Shown one piece after another: positions 40,003-52,500 of a DNA stretch of 64,000 nucleotides. Under the pieces are notes generated by a model that did not search any database, was not told the DNA's origin, and saw only the letters and a program-made list of their open reading frames with translations. The position numbers and the translations under genes are program-made. Position 1 is the stretch's first letter; each line of letters starts with the position of its first letter. The stretch comes from Stercorarius parasiticus (Eukaryota; Chordata; Aves; Charadriiformes; Stercorariidae), in the NCBI GenBank assembly GCA_013396915.1, contig VWZL01001300.1, positions 298,493 through 362,492 of the forward strand, read 5' to 3'.

Positions 40003-43000
40003 ATTAGGTAGGTCCTCCTCTATCTGGGGTAAGCTCCCTAAGGCAGGTGGAGGAGATACAACTGGTCCTTTACCAGTGACCTATATGCTCATATCACCAG
40101 TATTTATTCAAATATGAATAAGCCACAAAGAGAACCACACCTTCAGTAAGTCTAGAACATGCTGAGATCGACAAAAGAACATGGGGTCACTGGAATCCGG
40201 GACAGCAGGGGTAAACGAGCCTTGGTTTTGAGGACCATCATAGTACTGACATCTGGAGCAAACCCCAGCAACCACAGCTCTAATAAAGCCTTAATGCTGG
40301 AATGATGTATGGATAACTTAATTGATGTCAGTGTTTTGAAGGGAACAGCTAAAACCTTTTCTTAACATGATAAATGGCCTCAAGTCAGGCAGAGAATTTA
40401 TTACAAAACTAGGAACACCCCCTGGCCCTCATGCCTCCTTTCCCCTGCTATGATGACAGCCAGACACCCTCGTGGAGCCACTGAAATCACAGCTACGGGA
40501 CCTCAATTATGGGTCCCAAGAACCAATCCACAGGGAGGTTTCAACAACACAGAATCTAATGTAAAAAGCTTTAAAAAAGCTGATGATGTCCATTATTGAT
40601 GACTAAAAAGAATCAGTGCACAACCATGAAAGGATCATTGTTAAACAACTGTGAACAACCACTTTGGAAAAGGAGAAATATCACTAAGAATCTGTTACGA
40701 TTTTGCTAATGGGATAAAAACAACACATGAAAGACACATACACCAGAGGAGGAGAGAAACGGTAAATTTTACAGAATTAACAAAAATCCAAAGTAGTATT
40801 TACATACTATGCTATGTGGAGCCGAGGACATTGCTTTTACTCAACTGTTCCCTCCGTTACAGACTCTGCTAGCTGCAGGACCTAAGATATGCTTACACCC
40901 CTCTGTGTAACGCACAGGTACACGAACGAGCTTTAAACCAGCTAATTTGGGTAGCAATCACAAGCCAGCACCAAGCTCAACAAGGGCAGGAGAAGACCCA
41001 TGAGAAGCCCGACGGACACCCAGCTTTACTCCATCACACGGATGCTGTTCTCAAGAGCAGTTGAAGAACCCTTCACTGAGGCACATCTATATTTCCTTGG
41101 CCACATTCCTGAAGGCAGATGCGGAGTCATCCTGCCAGCCTCCAATATTCAGCAATGCCTCCATCGTTATACTTCAGCAGCCACTCACCTTAATGGTACT
41201 CCCCATCCTCATGGGTGAAACACCTCATTGGTCTCCATTTCCATCTCCCCATGAGTAAAACAGGGGCAAGACTTCATACGTCATGGCCACAAGTGATTAA
41301 GATACTAGTAAGTAACTTGTATATTCTCAGCTAGAAGATAATAATGAAATACTTCATAGCTTTAAAAAAAAAAACAACCAAACCAACACGTTTTTTCTTC
41401 CCTTCATCCTCCCCTTATAATTCAATGGAGAGACGGAAAACACAGCAACTGCGTCTACATGAGAGGAATTTGCTCAGCAGTTAGCATAAAATAGCTGCAG
41501 TAACTGTTATGTTTCCTACATCAAAACATTCAACTTGCTAAATACCAGCCTGTAGCATATTCCTTAGGTTTTTTTTTTTTTTAAATAAAGTAATGGCAAT
41601 AATAAAAACTTACCAACAAGCCAGTAGGGAAAAAAAATAAATAATCTTTTTTCCTACAAGCCTTACTGAGACAGAGGAAAGTGATCTTTAGGATGACTGC
41701 CGGCACCAGAATGTTTTTCAAGATAAATCCAAACATGTTTACTTTCTATAAACGCACCAGCTAAACACTCTGCTGGTTTGTGTCTTTCTGTTATGTCCAA
41801 CTGCATTTCAGTCCCATCTAGAATTGCCAGAAACCATAACATCAACCCTGTCCATAGGCCTTGGCTCAGGTTCCAACTGAATAATCTTTGATATAATTCA
41901 GAGTTTAATAAAGCTGGAAGGAAGCATCCTTCCCCCCTCCCTGGTTTTAGATGGAGAGGCTTCAGCTCCACGAGCCAAAGGCTGTAACAACCATAGGTTA
42001 AAAACACATTGATATCCAGGCAAAAAAAATCCCCACATTCCTGTTAGACTGTTTTTCTTGTAGGTATGATGCAATTTAACACAAATATTTTACACTTCTG
42101 CAGATCCTTTCCCTCCTTGAATGACCTTTTCAGGTCATTACCTGAAACATGAATTTTCTCCCTCCTCCTTCAGTTCCTTTACTTTTCTTAGTCTGGTTAG
42201 TTCTACATGCTGTAAACCCCAGGATACTTATCCTTGCAATAAATTACTTTTTCTGGCATTTCAGAAGGACTAAAGTCATAGCTCTACACTAGATCTTCAA
42301 GCCATGAAGAGCACTGGAGTGCCTCTTCAGTCATGCATCCGCAAAGTAAAGAAAATCCCCCTCTACGGCACAAGGGAGCAAGTTGTAAAGGAAAAACATT
42401 CCCCCAGTATGTCTCTTTTTTTTGAAAAATCAAGGCAGCAGCACATGCCTCACCGCTGCAGCCTGCCAGGCTGTGCTGCCAAACAAAATAAGGATGCTCC
42501 CACCGAGCCCCTCCTGCATCCTCCACCTCCTCCACCCACGAAAAGGAAAGAAAGTTCACGAGTGAGGGGACCCAGGCCCCTGAGGCTGTTTACAGTTATG
42601 TAGGAAATGGGTTTTTTCCCTTTTAGAGAAAACATTAGGATACTGTGGTCGCTTTCAGCTCCTCACACAGACAAAACTAAAAAAAAAACCCCTCCAAAAT
42701 AACTTGCTTCAAGTGAGTGCCTGCAGGACAGGGAATGAGTAAGAAAGAGGGGTATTTTTCTGTAATAACATTTCCCCCACTGAAGCAGCTGCTGAAAAGC
42801 TCTCAGGTACACATGCAACAACAATTCCCTTTGCTTCTTTTCATTACTGCTTTGTCTTCTCCCTAATTTATTCCCCTTGAAGGGGTGGGTTTTGTCAGAC
42901 ACCTGAACACCACAATCAAGTCAGGGCCCCAAAATACTTACAAACTAATTAAAAAATAAAATAAAATTCTATTCTAGGGTCGTGATACACTCAAGTCCTC

Positions 43001-44439
43001 TTAATGGCAACATGGTCTATCCATACCATTTCCCCACCCAGCTTTGCCAAAATCCCGATGAAGTTTTCTTACCCAACAGCCCCAGCACTTCTGACTCCCC
43101 CAGAAACCTTACCTTCAGCTTGCATCTGTGTGCTCCCAACTTTAAAGTTTCTTGACTCTGACTTGCAATTTTCCCAATGAAGACAGATGTCACGGGCAAT
43201 ACAAGCAGCCATATTCTCTAAATTTTACTCACGACAATTCATTTCTGGAGTGCCTCCTTTTGCCCTGCTCCCTTCTCCCCAGCACACCACCAAACCCAGG
43301 CATCGCACTGGAAACGCACCACCTCATTCAAAGTTTAAAAACAAAAAACCCAAGACAGCAAAAATAGCTTGTGGAAGATATAACTTTTACCTTGAGAGTT
43401 TCTTTAGATGGTATTTCAAAATTAAGACTCCGCTGGAAATGCAAACTCTCGTTATGGCTGGCGGGAGGCCGTGATGGATGACAGGCTGCCAGCGACACGG
43501 CGACACAACTGGCTCTTACTGGGAAGCAGCGCCTGGTCTTTTGTTCTCAAACCAACACTATAAATTTCCTCTCCAGCAACTACTTCTCTGTGCTTATTTT
43601 TGAACTGATATTAAAAGGACAGTTTTATGGCGTGCATGAACAGAGCATAAATTTTGAGATGGGTAACAGCTGTCTCTAAGAGCTCAGACACTTACAGTCT
43701 TGGGAAAGCAAATTCCTTATCCAATAGAGGGCTTTTACTACTTCAACTAACGATTTTTCAAACTGCTGATCTAAATTAGATTGCAATTGGTTATTAGGAG
43801 TTGAGGCTTTGGGGATTCAACAATGACCTAAGAGCTTTTTTCTGTGTCTGTTGGGAAAGGGAGGTTAAACTCCTATTTATGGCATAAATGTCACAGGAAT
43901 ATTTAAAATCCACTGTCGAAGGATGTCCAAGTAATAATCCTTATGGTAAAGCCAACAACCCAGCTCCTGCTGTGATTGCCAGGTAAAGCAGAGATTCTCA
44001 AACACTTCTATAGGCAGGAGCAGCCTGGACCTCCGCATTTCCCCAGCCCCTGGGGAAGGTTCGCCATCCTGCATCAATTATTGCTTTTATTTGTTGTGTC
44101 AGTTTTAGTTACCCCAGCAGCAGCTGCAGCCATCCATGCTAATGTGAATCTCATCCAAACAGTCCCAAACTGCCACAGCAGAGGCTGCAGCGTAAGCATC
44201 CCCAGAGATTTCCGCCAAACCCTAATCCTACCTGGGGGCCTGATTCCTAGATGGAAATGAAGCAGAGAACAGACATCCCCTCTGCCAGAGGCTGCAGGAG
44301 GAGATGGAGTACCACAGTCCGACTCCCAGGGCTTGGCTGAGCATGTGCAAAGCAGAACGTCCCATCTGGCTCATCAAGTGTGCCACCTTCCCCCCTCCAA
44401 GAAAGTAGGAACAAACTCCATTTAAATCCATTCCAGCTC

Positions 44440-44516
44440 ATCCACAGTGGATTTCTCCCTGAGAGCTCCTCATCTTTCAGGTGGATCCACAGGTGGATTT
44501 CTCCCTGAGCTCCTCC
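44440..44516. repeat. 46-bp tandem duplication, two partial copies
   Basis: TCCACAGTGGATTTCTCC with CTGAGAGCTCCTC is repeated 46 bases later as TCCACAGGTGGATTTCTCC with CTGAGCTCCTCC. The second copy differs by small indels. Confidence 0.85.
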
Positions 44517-45419
44517 CTGCTTTAGATGGACCATCAGTAGTTCCACACAGTCCCTTCCTATACACTTTATAAAGTCCTTATTAAAGAACCAGGAACAAAA
44601 GCCAGCCCAAATGATGCGGTTAAAACCTGCTTTAGGGAAAACACTTAATTCTTAATTCTTAAGGTCCTCGCAACCCTGTCTTCACTCCCACATCAAAGAA
44701 TTTCACTGATGATTTTAGATAGTGGTTTTATTTTCTGATTGGAAACTACTTTCCATTGTGAAATATCTTTAATATTTCACAAATTAAAATAAGCAACTAT
44801 TGTCTTGCAGTCAAAATTGAAAGCCTGCAGCCCTTTTGAACGCGTTTCTTTCAATATGTGTAAGAATTTCTAAACTTTTTTATCTGCTGAAAAATTCTGA
44901 AATATGTTCTCTTTGGGTCAACCACACAGAATAATTTTGTCAGATCTGCCAAAAATATTTGCACAGAACACTCCCCCTTGACCTAAAAGAGTAATTGGAT
45001 TAACTGCTTGCAGTAATAGGCTGTTATCCTCTAAAAAGACTAGCCAAGATAAAGCTGCATTTAGATCCTTGTGCATAATAAAGACAATGACATCCAACAT
45101 CAAAAATTTGTCGATAAATTCTGCTAAGAGCGCATCTCCTCTTTTTCCCCGTGGAAAGGGCACTAACGTTTCTCCTTATTTCCCAGCTATTCCAAGCACC
45201 TACTACCAAACAGCCTTTGATTAACTCTAATCTGGCCACTATTCAGTGATGCAGCTGCCTATAACCGTGATTTTACTGTGCCCACACACAAGAGGGTGGT
45301 TCGGATGGGTGGCAGTTTCCTCTCCAGATGCTGCTAGGCAGTGCCATCAGCCTCCCACATCTGAGCTGTGATAAAGATCCACTTTACTGCTCATCCAGGG
45401 ATAAGTAACATCCACAATC

Positions 45420-45547
45420 AAGGCAAGGTTACACAGGGCTTTGAGTAACCTGGTCTGGTGGGATGTGTCCCTGCCCAGGGCAGGGGGTGGGACTGGATGA
45501 TCTTTAAGGTCCCTTCCAACCTCAACCATTTTATGATTCTATGATTC
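45420..45547 (+). mobile_element. CR1 3'-end fragment (copy 6)
   Basis: A 128-bp 5'-truncated CR1 carrying AACCTGGTCTGGTGGGATG, GTCCCTGCCCAGGGCAGGG, and the 3' end TTTTATGATTCTATGATTCC. It belongs to the group of copies 1, 5 and 9 and is the left member of a three-copy cluster. Confidence 0.93.
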
Positions 45548-46063
45548 CAATTTACTTGCCATGGTGCAGACCCGCTGCGTTTCCCTTCCCAGCCACCAGG
45601 ATCTGCGGTTTTGTTATGCAAGACACGTGCCGACTCGTATTTAACTCAGCAGCTCAGTTCACTACTTCGCCATGCTTGCCACTGAATGGATAAATATTGC
45701 TTCCCTGCCTACTCTGAGTGGCTTTCTGCTTTTCCCATCTGCTAAAATAAACGCGAGCTGGCTGCTTTCCAAACAGGTGGGTTGCTCCATGCTCCACAGC
45801 AGACGAGATAGTAATTTACAGTGTACTATTCATTTTTCTGGTGTGCGTGTATCAAGAGCAACAGCCACACAGACCAGCCTACGGCAGAGCTGTGAGCACA
45901 CCAGAGCGTTACCAGGGACACTTCATGCAGAAGTCGGGGTTGGCTCAAGGGAGGACATGGAAATGGCAGGACCTGCTTGGCCAGCTTCAGAAGATATCCC
46001 ATCCATATTGCACAGCCACCAAAAGATGTTGCATTTTCAGATCAAATTCTGGCTGCCACCCAA
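45548..46063. other. Unique spacer between CR1 copies
   Basis: About 500 bases with no recognised repeat. A 138-residue plus-strand frame (45672-46088) runs into CR1 copy 7 and has no recognisable domain. Confidence 0.5.
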
Positions 46064-46163
46064 CGTGGTGCTGAGGGACACGGGTTAGTGGTGGTTTTGG
46101 CAGTGTTAGGTTGATGGTCAGACTCGATGGTCCTTTCCAACCTAGACGATTCTATGAATCTAT
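46064..46163 (+). mobile_element. CR1 3'-end fragment of a different subfamily (copy 7)
   Basis: Contains CGTGGTGCTGAGGGACA, GTTAGGTTGATGGTC and CTCGATGGTCCTTTCC, ending GATTCTATGAATCTAT. This 3' end matches copy 10 (59714-59970, inverted) and differs from the other groups. Confidence 0.9.
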
Positions 46164-46218
46164 CGCACCAGCACACAGCTTGTGGATCAACCATTCCTCT
46201 TTCTGCTGCAAAGACGCA

Positions 46219-46244
46219 GGGAAGGGAGCCTTGGGGATGGGGGG
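46219..46244 (+). other. Potential G-quadruplex motif
   Basis: Four guanine runs of three or more bases are separated by short loops: GGG-AA-GGG, then GGGG and GGGGGG, with a further GGG just downstream. The motif lies between CR1 copies 7 and 8. It is a sequence-pattern prediction only. Confidence 0.6.
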
Positions 46245-46365
46245 AGGAGATGGGAGGCAGCCCCAGATGGAAACGAGAGCTTCCACCCCTCACTCACCCC
46301 CAACCTAACCCCAAATCCACTCTGACCAGCTCCACACAGAGAATATCTCATAGTCACACAGCAGT

Positions 46366-47125
46366 GAATCATAGATTCATAGAATCATAGGGTTGGAAGG
46401 GACCTCTGGAGATGATCCAGTCCAATCCCATGCCAGAGCAGGGTCACCCAGAGCAGGTGGCACAGGAATGCGTCCAGGAGGGTTTGGAATGTCTCCAGAG
46501 ACGGAGACTCCACCACCTCTCTGGGCAGCCTGTGCCAGGGCTCTGCCACCCTCACAGGAAAGAAGTTCCTCCTCATGTTTAGGTGGAACTTCCTATGTTC
46601 AAGTTAGTGCCTGTTACCTCTTGTCCTGTCACTGGGCACCACTGAAAAGAGCCTGGCCCCATCCTCCTGACACCCACCCTTTAAGTATTTATAAGCGTTG
46701 ATAAGATCCCCCTTCAGTCGTCTTTTTTCCAGACTGAAGAGACCCAAATCCCTCAGCCTTTCTTCATAAGAGAGGTGTTCCAGTCCCCTCATCATCTTGG
46801 TAGCCCTTTGCTGTCCCCTGTCCAGCAGTTCCCTGTCCTTCTTGAACTGGGGAGCCCAGAACTGGACACAGCACTCCAGATGTGGCCTCACCAGGGCAGA
46901 GTAGAGGGGGAGGATGACCTCCCTCCACCTGCTGGCCACACTCTTCTTGATGCCCCCCAGGATGCCATTGGCCTCCTTGGCCACAAGGGCACATTGCTGG
47001 CCCATGGGCATCCTGTTGTCCACCAGGACTCCCAGGTCTCTTTCCACAGAGCAGCTCTCCAGCAGGTCACCCCCAACCTGTCCTGGTGCAGAGGGTTATT
47101 CCTCCCCAGGTGCAGCACCCTACAG
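46366..47125 (-). mobile_element. CR1 LINE fragment, 760 bp (copy 8)
   Basis: The left edge is the inverted CR1 3' end with octamers (ATAGATTCATAGAATCATAG, then GGTTGGAAGGGACC). The right edge reaches ORF2 at CCAGGTGCAGCACCC. Copy 4 is a close relative. The element has the same orientation as FGF13. Confidence 0.95.
46604..47118 (-). pseudogene. CR1 ORF2 C-terminal remnant, one frameshift
   Basis: A frame of about 147 codons encodes the tail after the CR1 reverse-transcriptase domain: [54 protein letters not shown] and [14 protein letters not shown]. Upstream, [15 protein letters not shown] sits in another frame, so there is a one-base shift near 47060. No catalytic residues remain. Such frames are often mis-annotated as genes in bird genomes. 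Confidence 0.9.
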
Positions 47126-48090
47126 GTATGTTTCCCTCCATGGAGGAAGTTTGGGAGAAAAAGTGAGGAATGCCACTGTTTCTAAGAGAATATCCTTGCA
47201 GTGTGGTGAAAATCAGGCAAGCAGAGGAGGCAGCAGCAAGAGAACTGGTAGCAAGGTCCGGCGATGAGTGGGAAGCTAACAGTTTTTAAGAGAGCTTTGA
47301 AGAGCTATAGTTCACTAGTTATGAAATATTAGAATGCTCTTGTGCAACATAACTTTTAATAACAATTTAATTATTAATCTAGCCCTATTTAGAACTAGGA
47401 GAATAGTTTCAAATGACATGGGAAGTCAAGAGAAGCAGGAATGCCTGTAGCTTTTTATTCCTATTTATAGAGCATCTAGTGACAACAAAAGGGCTACAAA
47501 AAGAGACATAAATTTCCCTAGTGGTGGGCAGAAAAGAAAAACAAAAACACAAAGAAAGAACTAAAAAAAATCAGAATCATCCTGGAAGTGCAGAGCAAGG
47601 AATAGAAGCCTGTGACAGGCAACAAAATCATCAAATAAAAGACTGCATCCTTCCTGGAAATCTGAAGAAGGATCAGCCATACCTGTTGGGTGACAGGAGA
47701 TGGGCAGCAGCACAACAGACTAAGACTCTTGTTTTGGAGTCTCTCCAACACTGCAGCTCTTGGGCATTTCACTCGGAAGAAGGGGACAAGAACAGAAGCA
47801 CCATTCATGAAAGGACAGGTGACACCTCCCAGTTATGTGCCTCATTCACTGTGGATTAACCGAAGGAAGGAGGCAAGAGATGGAGTGCTTTAAGATTCAA
47901 ACTCAATACAGAAAGAGCCGTTCTGAGACATGGCCTCAGAGGAAATCTTTCAAAGCAAAGCACAGGAAAAAACTAATCAGCAGGAGTAAAAGGTGTGCAG
48001 CCTGTTCCCATGGCCCCAGGAAGCGGCAGAGCCCCGTACGATACTCCGGTCCAGCAGCTGCTGGATGAACAGCTAAAACATCATTTCAGA

Positions 48091-48112
48091 AAAGAAAAAA
48101 AAAAAAAAAAAA
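48091..48112 (+). repeat. Poly-A tract
   Basis: AAAAG followed by 18 adenines. No retroposed gene body is recognised upstream, so it is listed as simple sequence. Confidence 0.85.
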
Positions 48113-49488
48113 TCTAATTTAACCTGAAATTAGCATTCTTCTTCATTTTAAGGTCAGAAGTTATTTTCAATAGGTTGAAAACTAAGCTTATACAAATTGG
48201 GTCTCTGCACACAAAAATACACGTGTACACAAAATATTTCATTTTTAAAACAGTCAAAAGAAAGGCTGCAACATTTTCTCATATTCTTTTCTTAGTTAAA
48301 TTCACCTCCATCCACAAGTGGATGCAACCCCAAAAAAATTCCCAGCAAGTTATTCACCCTGAAAAATACTATTCAACCGTAGTCTCAATGGAGTCACTCG
48401 TATGACCAAGAGAAACCTCTGCCTACACTGTAATTTCTGTTTACCAGTGTATCACCTACTGCAGAAGCCACTGCTGGAACAGCTTTCCCCGGCCAGCCAG
48501 GGGAAAGCTCTCACATCCAGGCTACCAACATCGTGACTGAATAATGCACCTCAAATAACGTGACAATTAGCCAGCTTTCCCCCCCTCATCTGGCTCATAA
48601 AGTCTTAAGTCATTATACCCACTTGAACAGCGTATCAGTTGGGAATGATGTGCAACAATACTCATAAGACTGCATGCTCCCTGCTCCCGGTGCTTCCTGA
48701 AATAAAAGGACCACATTCCAGAAGCCTTCACTTGACGCAGGTATAGCAATTGTACTTGGAATTACTTTTTCCCCTCTCTACACATATCGAAATCCCTCTG
48801 TACATTACACAAATCCATGTGCAATTATGCTATCACCGTTATACGCTGCAGCTACAACGCACTTGCTGCACAGACACAGAGGGGTTTTGCTTTTCACTGT
48901 TAATCAATTTAATCAGCACCGAGCCAAATTAGCAGAAGACTAAACTACCTGTTTTCCTGTTACCGTCCACCGTAATGATCATGCTTGTAGAGTCCAGCTA
49001 CACATTCTGTATATTGAGATTGTTCTCAACTACCCAACAACTTCGTTTTGTACTTTCACATAGCAGGCAGCACAACCACTAGGTACTGGCAGCCTAACTG
49101 CACCAGAATCAGAGTAATTTTCATAAAGCATGGCTTTAAATGTTATAGTCTTATTATTTCATGTCTAAAAGGGCATCTTTCAATTCACTGAGACAGCTGC
49201 TAGACCATGTGAAAGACAAGGCGAGAGAGGTCATCAGCGTTGGGTCACCAGCAAGGAGCAGCGAATGTGCAGCGACGTGGCAAACACCACCGACCAAGTG
49301 GATCAGGAAGCGCATAAGGAGGACTTTCACCACCCAGTTATTCCAGCTTGAACACACAGAAGCTCACAGCAGAAACTGGAGCCAACTTGACCTCAGCAAG
49401 CATGAAGCGACCAGCTCCTCCCTCTCCAAGTGGACTCTGCAGGCAGACGTCTCGGCAGCCCTCTTCTCCCTGTCCTGCGAGTGGATGA

Positions 49489-49556
49489 TGGATGAGCAAG
49501 ACCTGAGTGGGTGATGAATAAGCAGGACCTGGATGGGCAATGGATGAGCAGGACCT
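49489..49556 (+). repeat. Short minisatellite, about 26-bp unit
   Basis: Three degenerate units share GATGAGCAAGACCT, GATGAATAAGCAGGACCT and GATGAGCAGGACCT, separated by GGATGGGCAATG-like sequence. Spacing is 22 to 30 bases. Confidence 0.75.
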
Positions 49557-52500
49557 CCTTGGCTCCCCAAAACAGAGAAGCCAACCTACCCCATGTACGC
49601 ACAGTCTGGAGGTGGTACCCAGACAGGCTGTTTAACCAACAACATTACAAGGTTGTCGTGTTCCTCCCACTGGTTTAAGCTGCCATCACTCAGGTAGGAG
49701 CACCGATGCCAACCCAATTCTCTGAGCAGGTTAAGTGAGGGAAGATAAACCAACATAGCTGCCGCTGGAGTAGCTTAGAGTACATTTGCATGATGTCCAC
49801 TGCATTGAGATGGCTGCGCACACAACCTGGACCACAGAAGCACCAGCACTCTAGAGTAAAGCCTGATATGGAAGGAATTTCAATACTAAGTGTTTGCATA
49901 CTAGTAAAAAAAAGACTTAAAAACCTAAGAGGTGCTGTGCTTAAGCCAAACTGTAAATAACTCGGAGGAGCGACTCTGGCCTAGCAGGTCACTGGTCTGC
50001 TCAAAACAGGCCAACTCATCTTGCACTTGTTTGTGACTGAGTGACACGTTGTCACCAATGGGAAGGGCGCAGTGACGAGGTCATAGGAAAGAAATTAATT
50101 CTAAATTTTCTACAAACCAGCGGACATTTCCACACAGCTTAGCATGACATTCAGATGTTGCTACAGGTGATCTCCATGCCCAGGCGGCTGCCACCCACTG
50201 CCGGCCGCAGGAGACCACTCTGCAGCAGGAACTCCTACAACACCCATCAATGTGCGCTCCTGAACACTCAAGCTGCAACACACTATTTGGAATGAACTTT
50301 TTTCAGAAATCAAAAGGCAAAATGATCAAATAAGGCTGTTCTGTTAAAGCAGAAATAACAGTGGAGTTTATTGCCTTTATACCTATTTTTTACACTACAT
50401 TGCATAATATGCTCACATTGGTGTTCAGCGCTGTAAATGACATAAAAAATAACGCCGGGCAGCAGGCACAGCAGAGCTCGAAAAAAAAATCCTCACATTT
50501 CACATCCCAGTGCATGAATACTGCAGTCCTCTAGCTTATAACAGTATAGGAAAGTTAGCAAAGACAAATGTCGGTCTTGGAGAAAAGACGGTTTCAATAC
50601 TGAGCTATAAATTAGCTTCTAGTGTTTAGGATGTAGTAAGTGATTTTTATTTTAGTAGAAGAAAATGCCACTCTCTTCAAACTAAGTAAGGACATTGCGT
50701 ACTGCAGATTGAAGTAGGGGATCTGCCTCTGGGGGTACCACGATCCCTTTTCGTACTGCTTTGAAACCATCCATATTAGAGACAAGTCACTACTTCATGT
50801 TGCTATCATATTTATGCCTACTGGGCCTTCACATAGCTCAAAATAAATTAAAACATTTATTCTGGAAGCTGGTTCAAAAACTTTAAAACACGGAAAGGAC
50901 TTTCTGTTGCTGTAAATGTCTGGAACTTGTGGATGCATACCAGCTCCAGTCAAATAGAAAAAAAAAAAAAAATCAAGAAAAGCTTCAGAGCAATTTGCAG
51001 TAGCTGAATACTTGGCCTATACAGCTGTCAAAACAAGTTCTCGAGTATGTACGTCCTGCAAATGCTCATTACTGAGTATTGTGATGCTTTGGACCATTCA
51101 ATTTTGCAAACACTGTGCTCAGCAGTATTTGCACAGTTCCTAATCACCAGTGGTAGGAGTTGTTCTATTGCTCCTTGCCCTGTACGCCACAACAGCACTG
51201 ATGGTATTTTTAATATAAGCCCCCACGACTCCGCTTGCATCTTAAGTGACTGCTGGAGAACACAAAATACATTTTTAAGGGTTTTCTCACAGAATTCATT
51301 TAAGAAACGAGGTCTTTGCAGGTTGAAAACAAACCCACCTTTCCTTTTACTTTTGAATCTATTAATCTGTAACTTCCACGTTACTGATGTGCTCTGCTCC
51401 TGAACCGAAATCCTAAAGAGATTTTTGCAAAACCTTATTAGCATTTTAGCCTGCCTTTAACTATTCATTTCACACCCGATACACAATTGTCATGGGCTAA
51501 TGGACACCAGCTTGGTGAAGGGGAGGAGGAGAAGGGGACAAAGGCTGCAGATCACAGAGATGCCATCCCACCCCTCCAAGCCCCTGCCTACAACAGGTCC
51601 TACCTCTCACTGCCTTGGTCTTTTAGGATCAACCCCACCTGAAGCTCTCTCTGGAAGGAAGAAGACAGTGACTTTGAGCTGCTTCTCCTTGTCCTGAGCT
51701 GTCCCGCAGATGCAGGACTGAGGCTGTCCTGGGGGCCGGTGGATCTCCAGACTGCTAAACGCAACGATCAGAGATGACTCACTGTCACTCTCAAATACAT
51801 TAAATGGTTCTGTCGATGTTCTGACTTGTATTATTGCTGTAATTGTTGTGTCTCACAGCTGAGGAGCTGACACTAGGGCTGACTCACCCACTGCAGCCGT
51901 GCTGGCTCAGGCTGCTCCTGGCGCTGGGGCTCAGACCTTGCCCTTACCCATCAGAAGTCATTCTCTCCCACCAGGTAAGACAACAAAAGAGAGCCTCCCT
52001 AGGCCATATCTGACAGATCTGCGCCGAAGTTTCTCTCCAGGAATGCTTTGCATATCGTATATTAATAGAGTCTGACTAGCAGCTTTAGCTTCACATCATG
52101 TCTAGACAAAGTGTCCCGCTGTGGGCAGTTGCCTGGAAGGGCACTTGCAAAAGCTGTGGGTGAACAAAACAGAAACTGTGTGGAGAGCTGATACATTGTG
52201 TGTTCCCTGCATCTCATTTATTTATTCGCAGAAAAGTGAAAATCATGGGAATCTGGCTGAAGATTTAGGCCGAAAGAGGCCAAAGCCCCAGTGTTCATTC
52301 CTTTCAGTAGATGTCCATCACGCAACCACCTACAACAAAGGAAATAGCCAGCAGACAAGAAGTAGTTAAAAGTTCCACAGAAGCTTTTTGAGGGTAAAAA
52401 CATTAAACAGGCACAAGTTGCACAAACAAGGTGTTTAACCAAGTGCTCCCAGTGCTGAATAGTTCTCCCAAGCCTAGGTGTACTCAGCAGCATCCACTCT

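Larger units (their letters stand above)
37884..45419. other. FGF13 intron upstream of exon Y
   Basis: This region precedes exon Y in gene orientation and would include any promoter for a transcript starting at exon Y. I see no strong TATA box or CpG island in the first 500 bases. On the minus strand a pyrimidine-rich tract covers about 37920-37975. I searched for the 1V exon (MSGKVTKPKEEKDASK) and 1U exon (MALLRKSYS) and did not find them. Minor repeats lie near 39950-40002, 41361-41372, 41570-41583 and 44440-44516. The 138-residue frame at 39560-39976 is unrecognised. Confidence 0.5.

Noticed and set aside
46604..47047. 147-codon frame as a possible host gene
   Set aside because: It encodes the CR1 ORF2 C-terminal tail and matches copy 4. 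It is LINE-derived.
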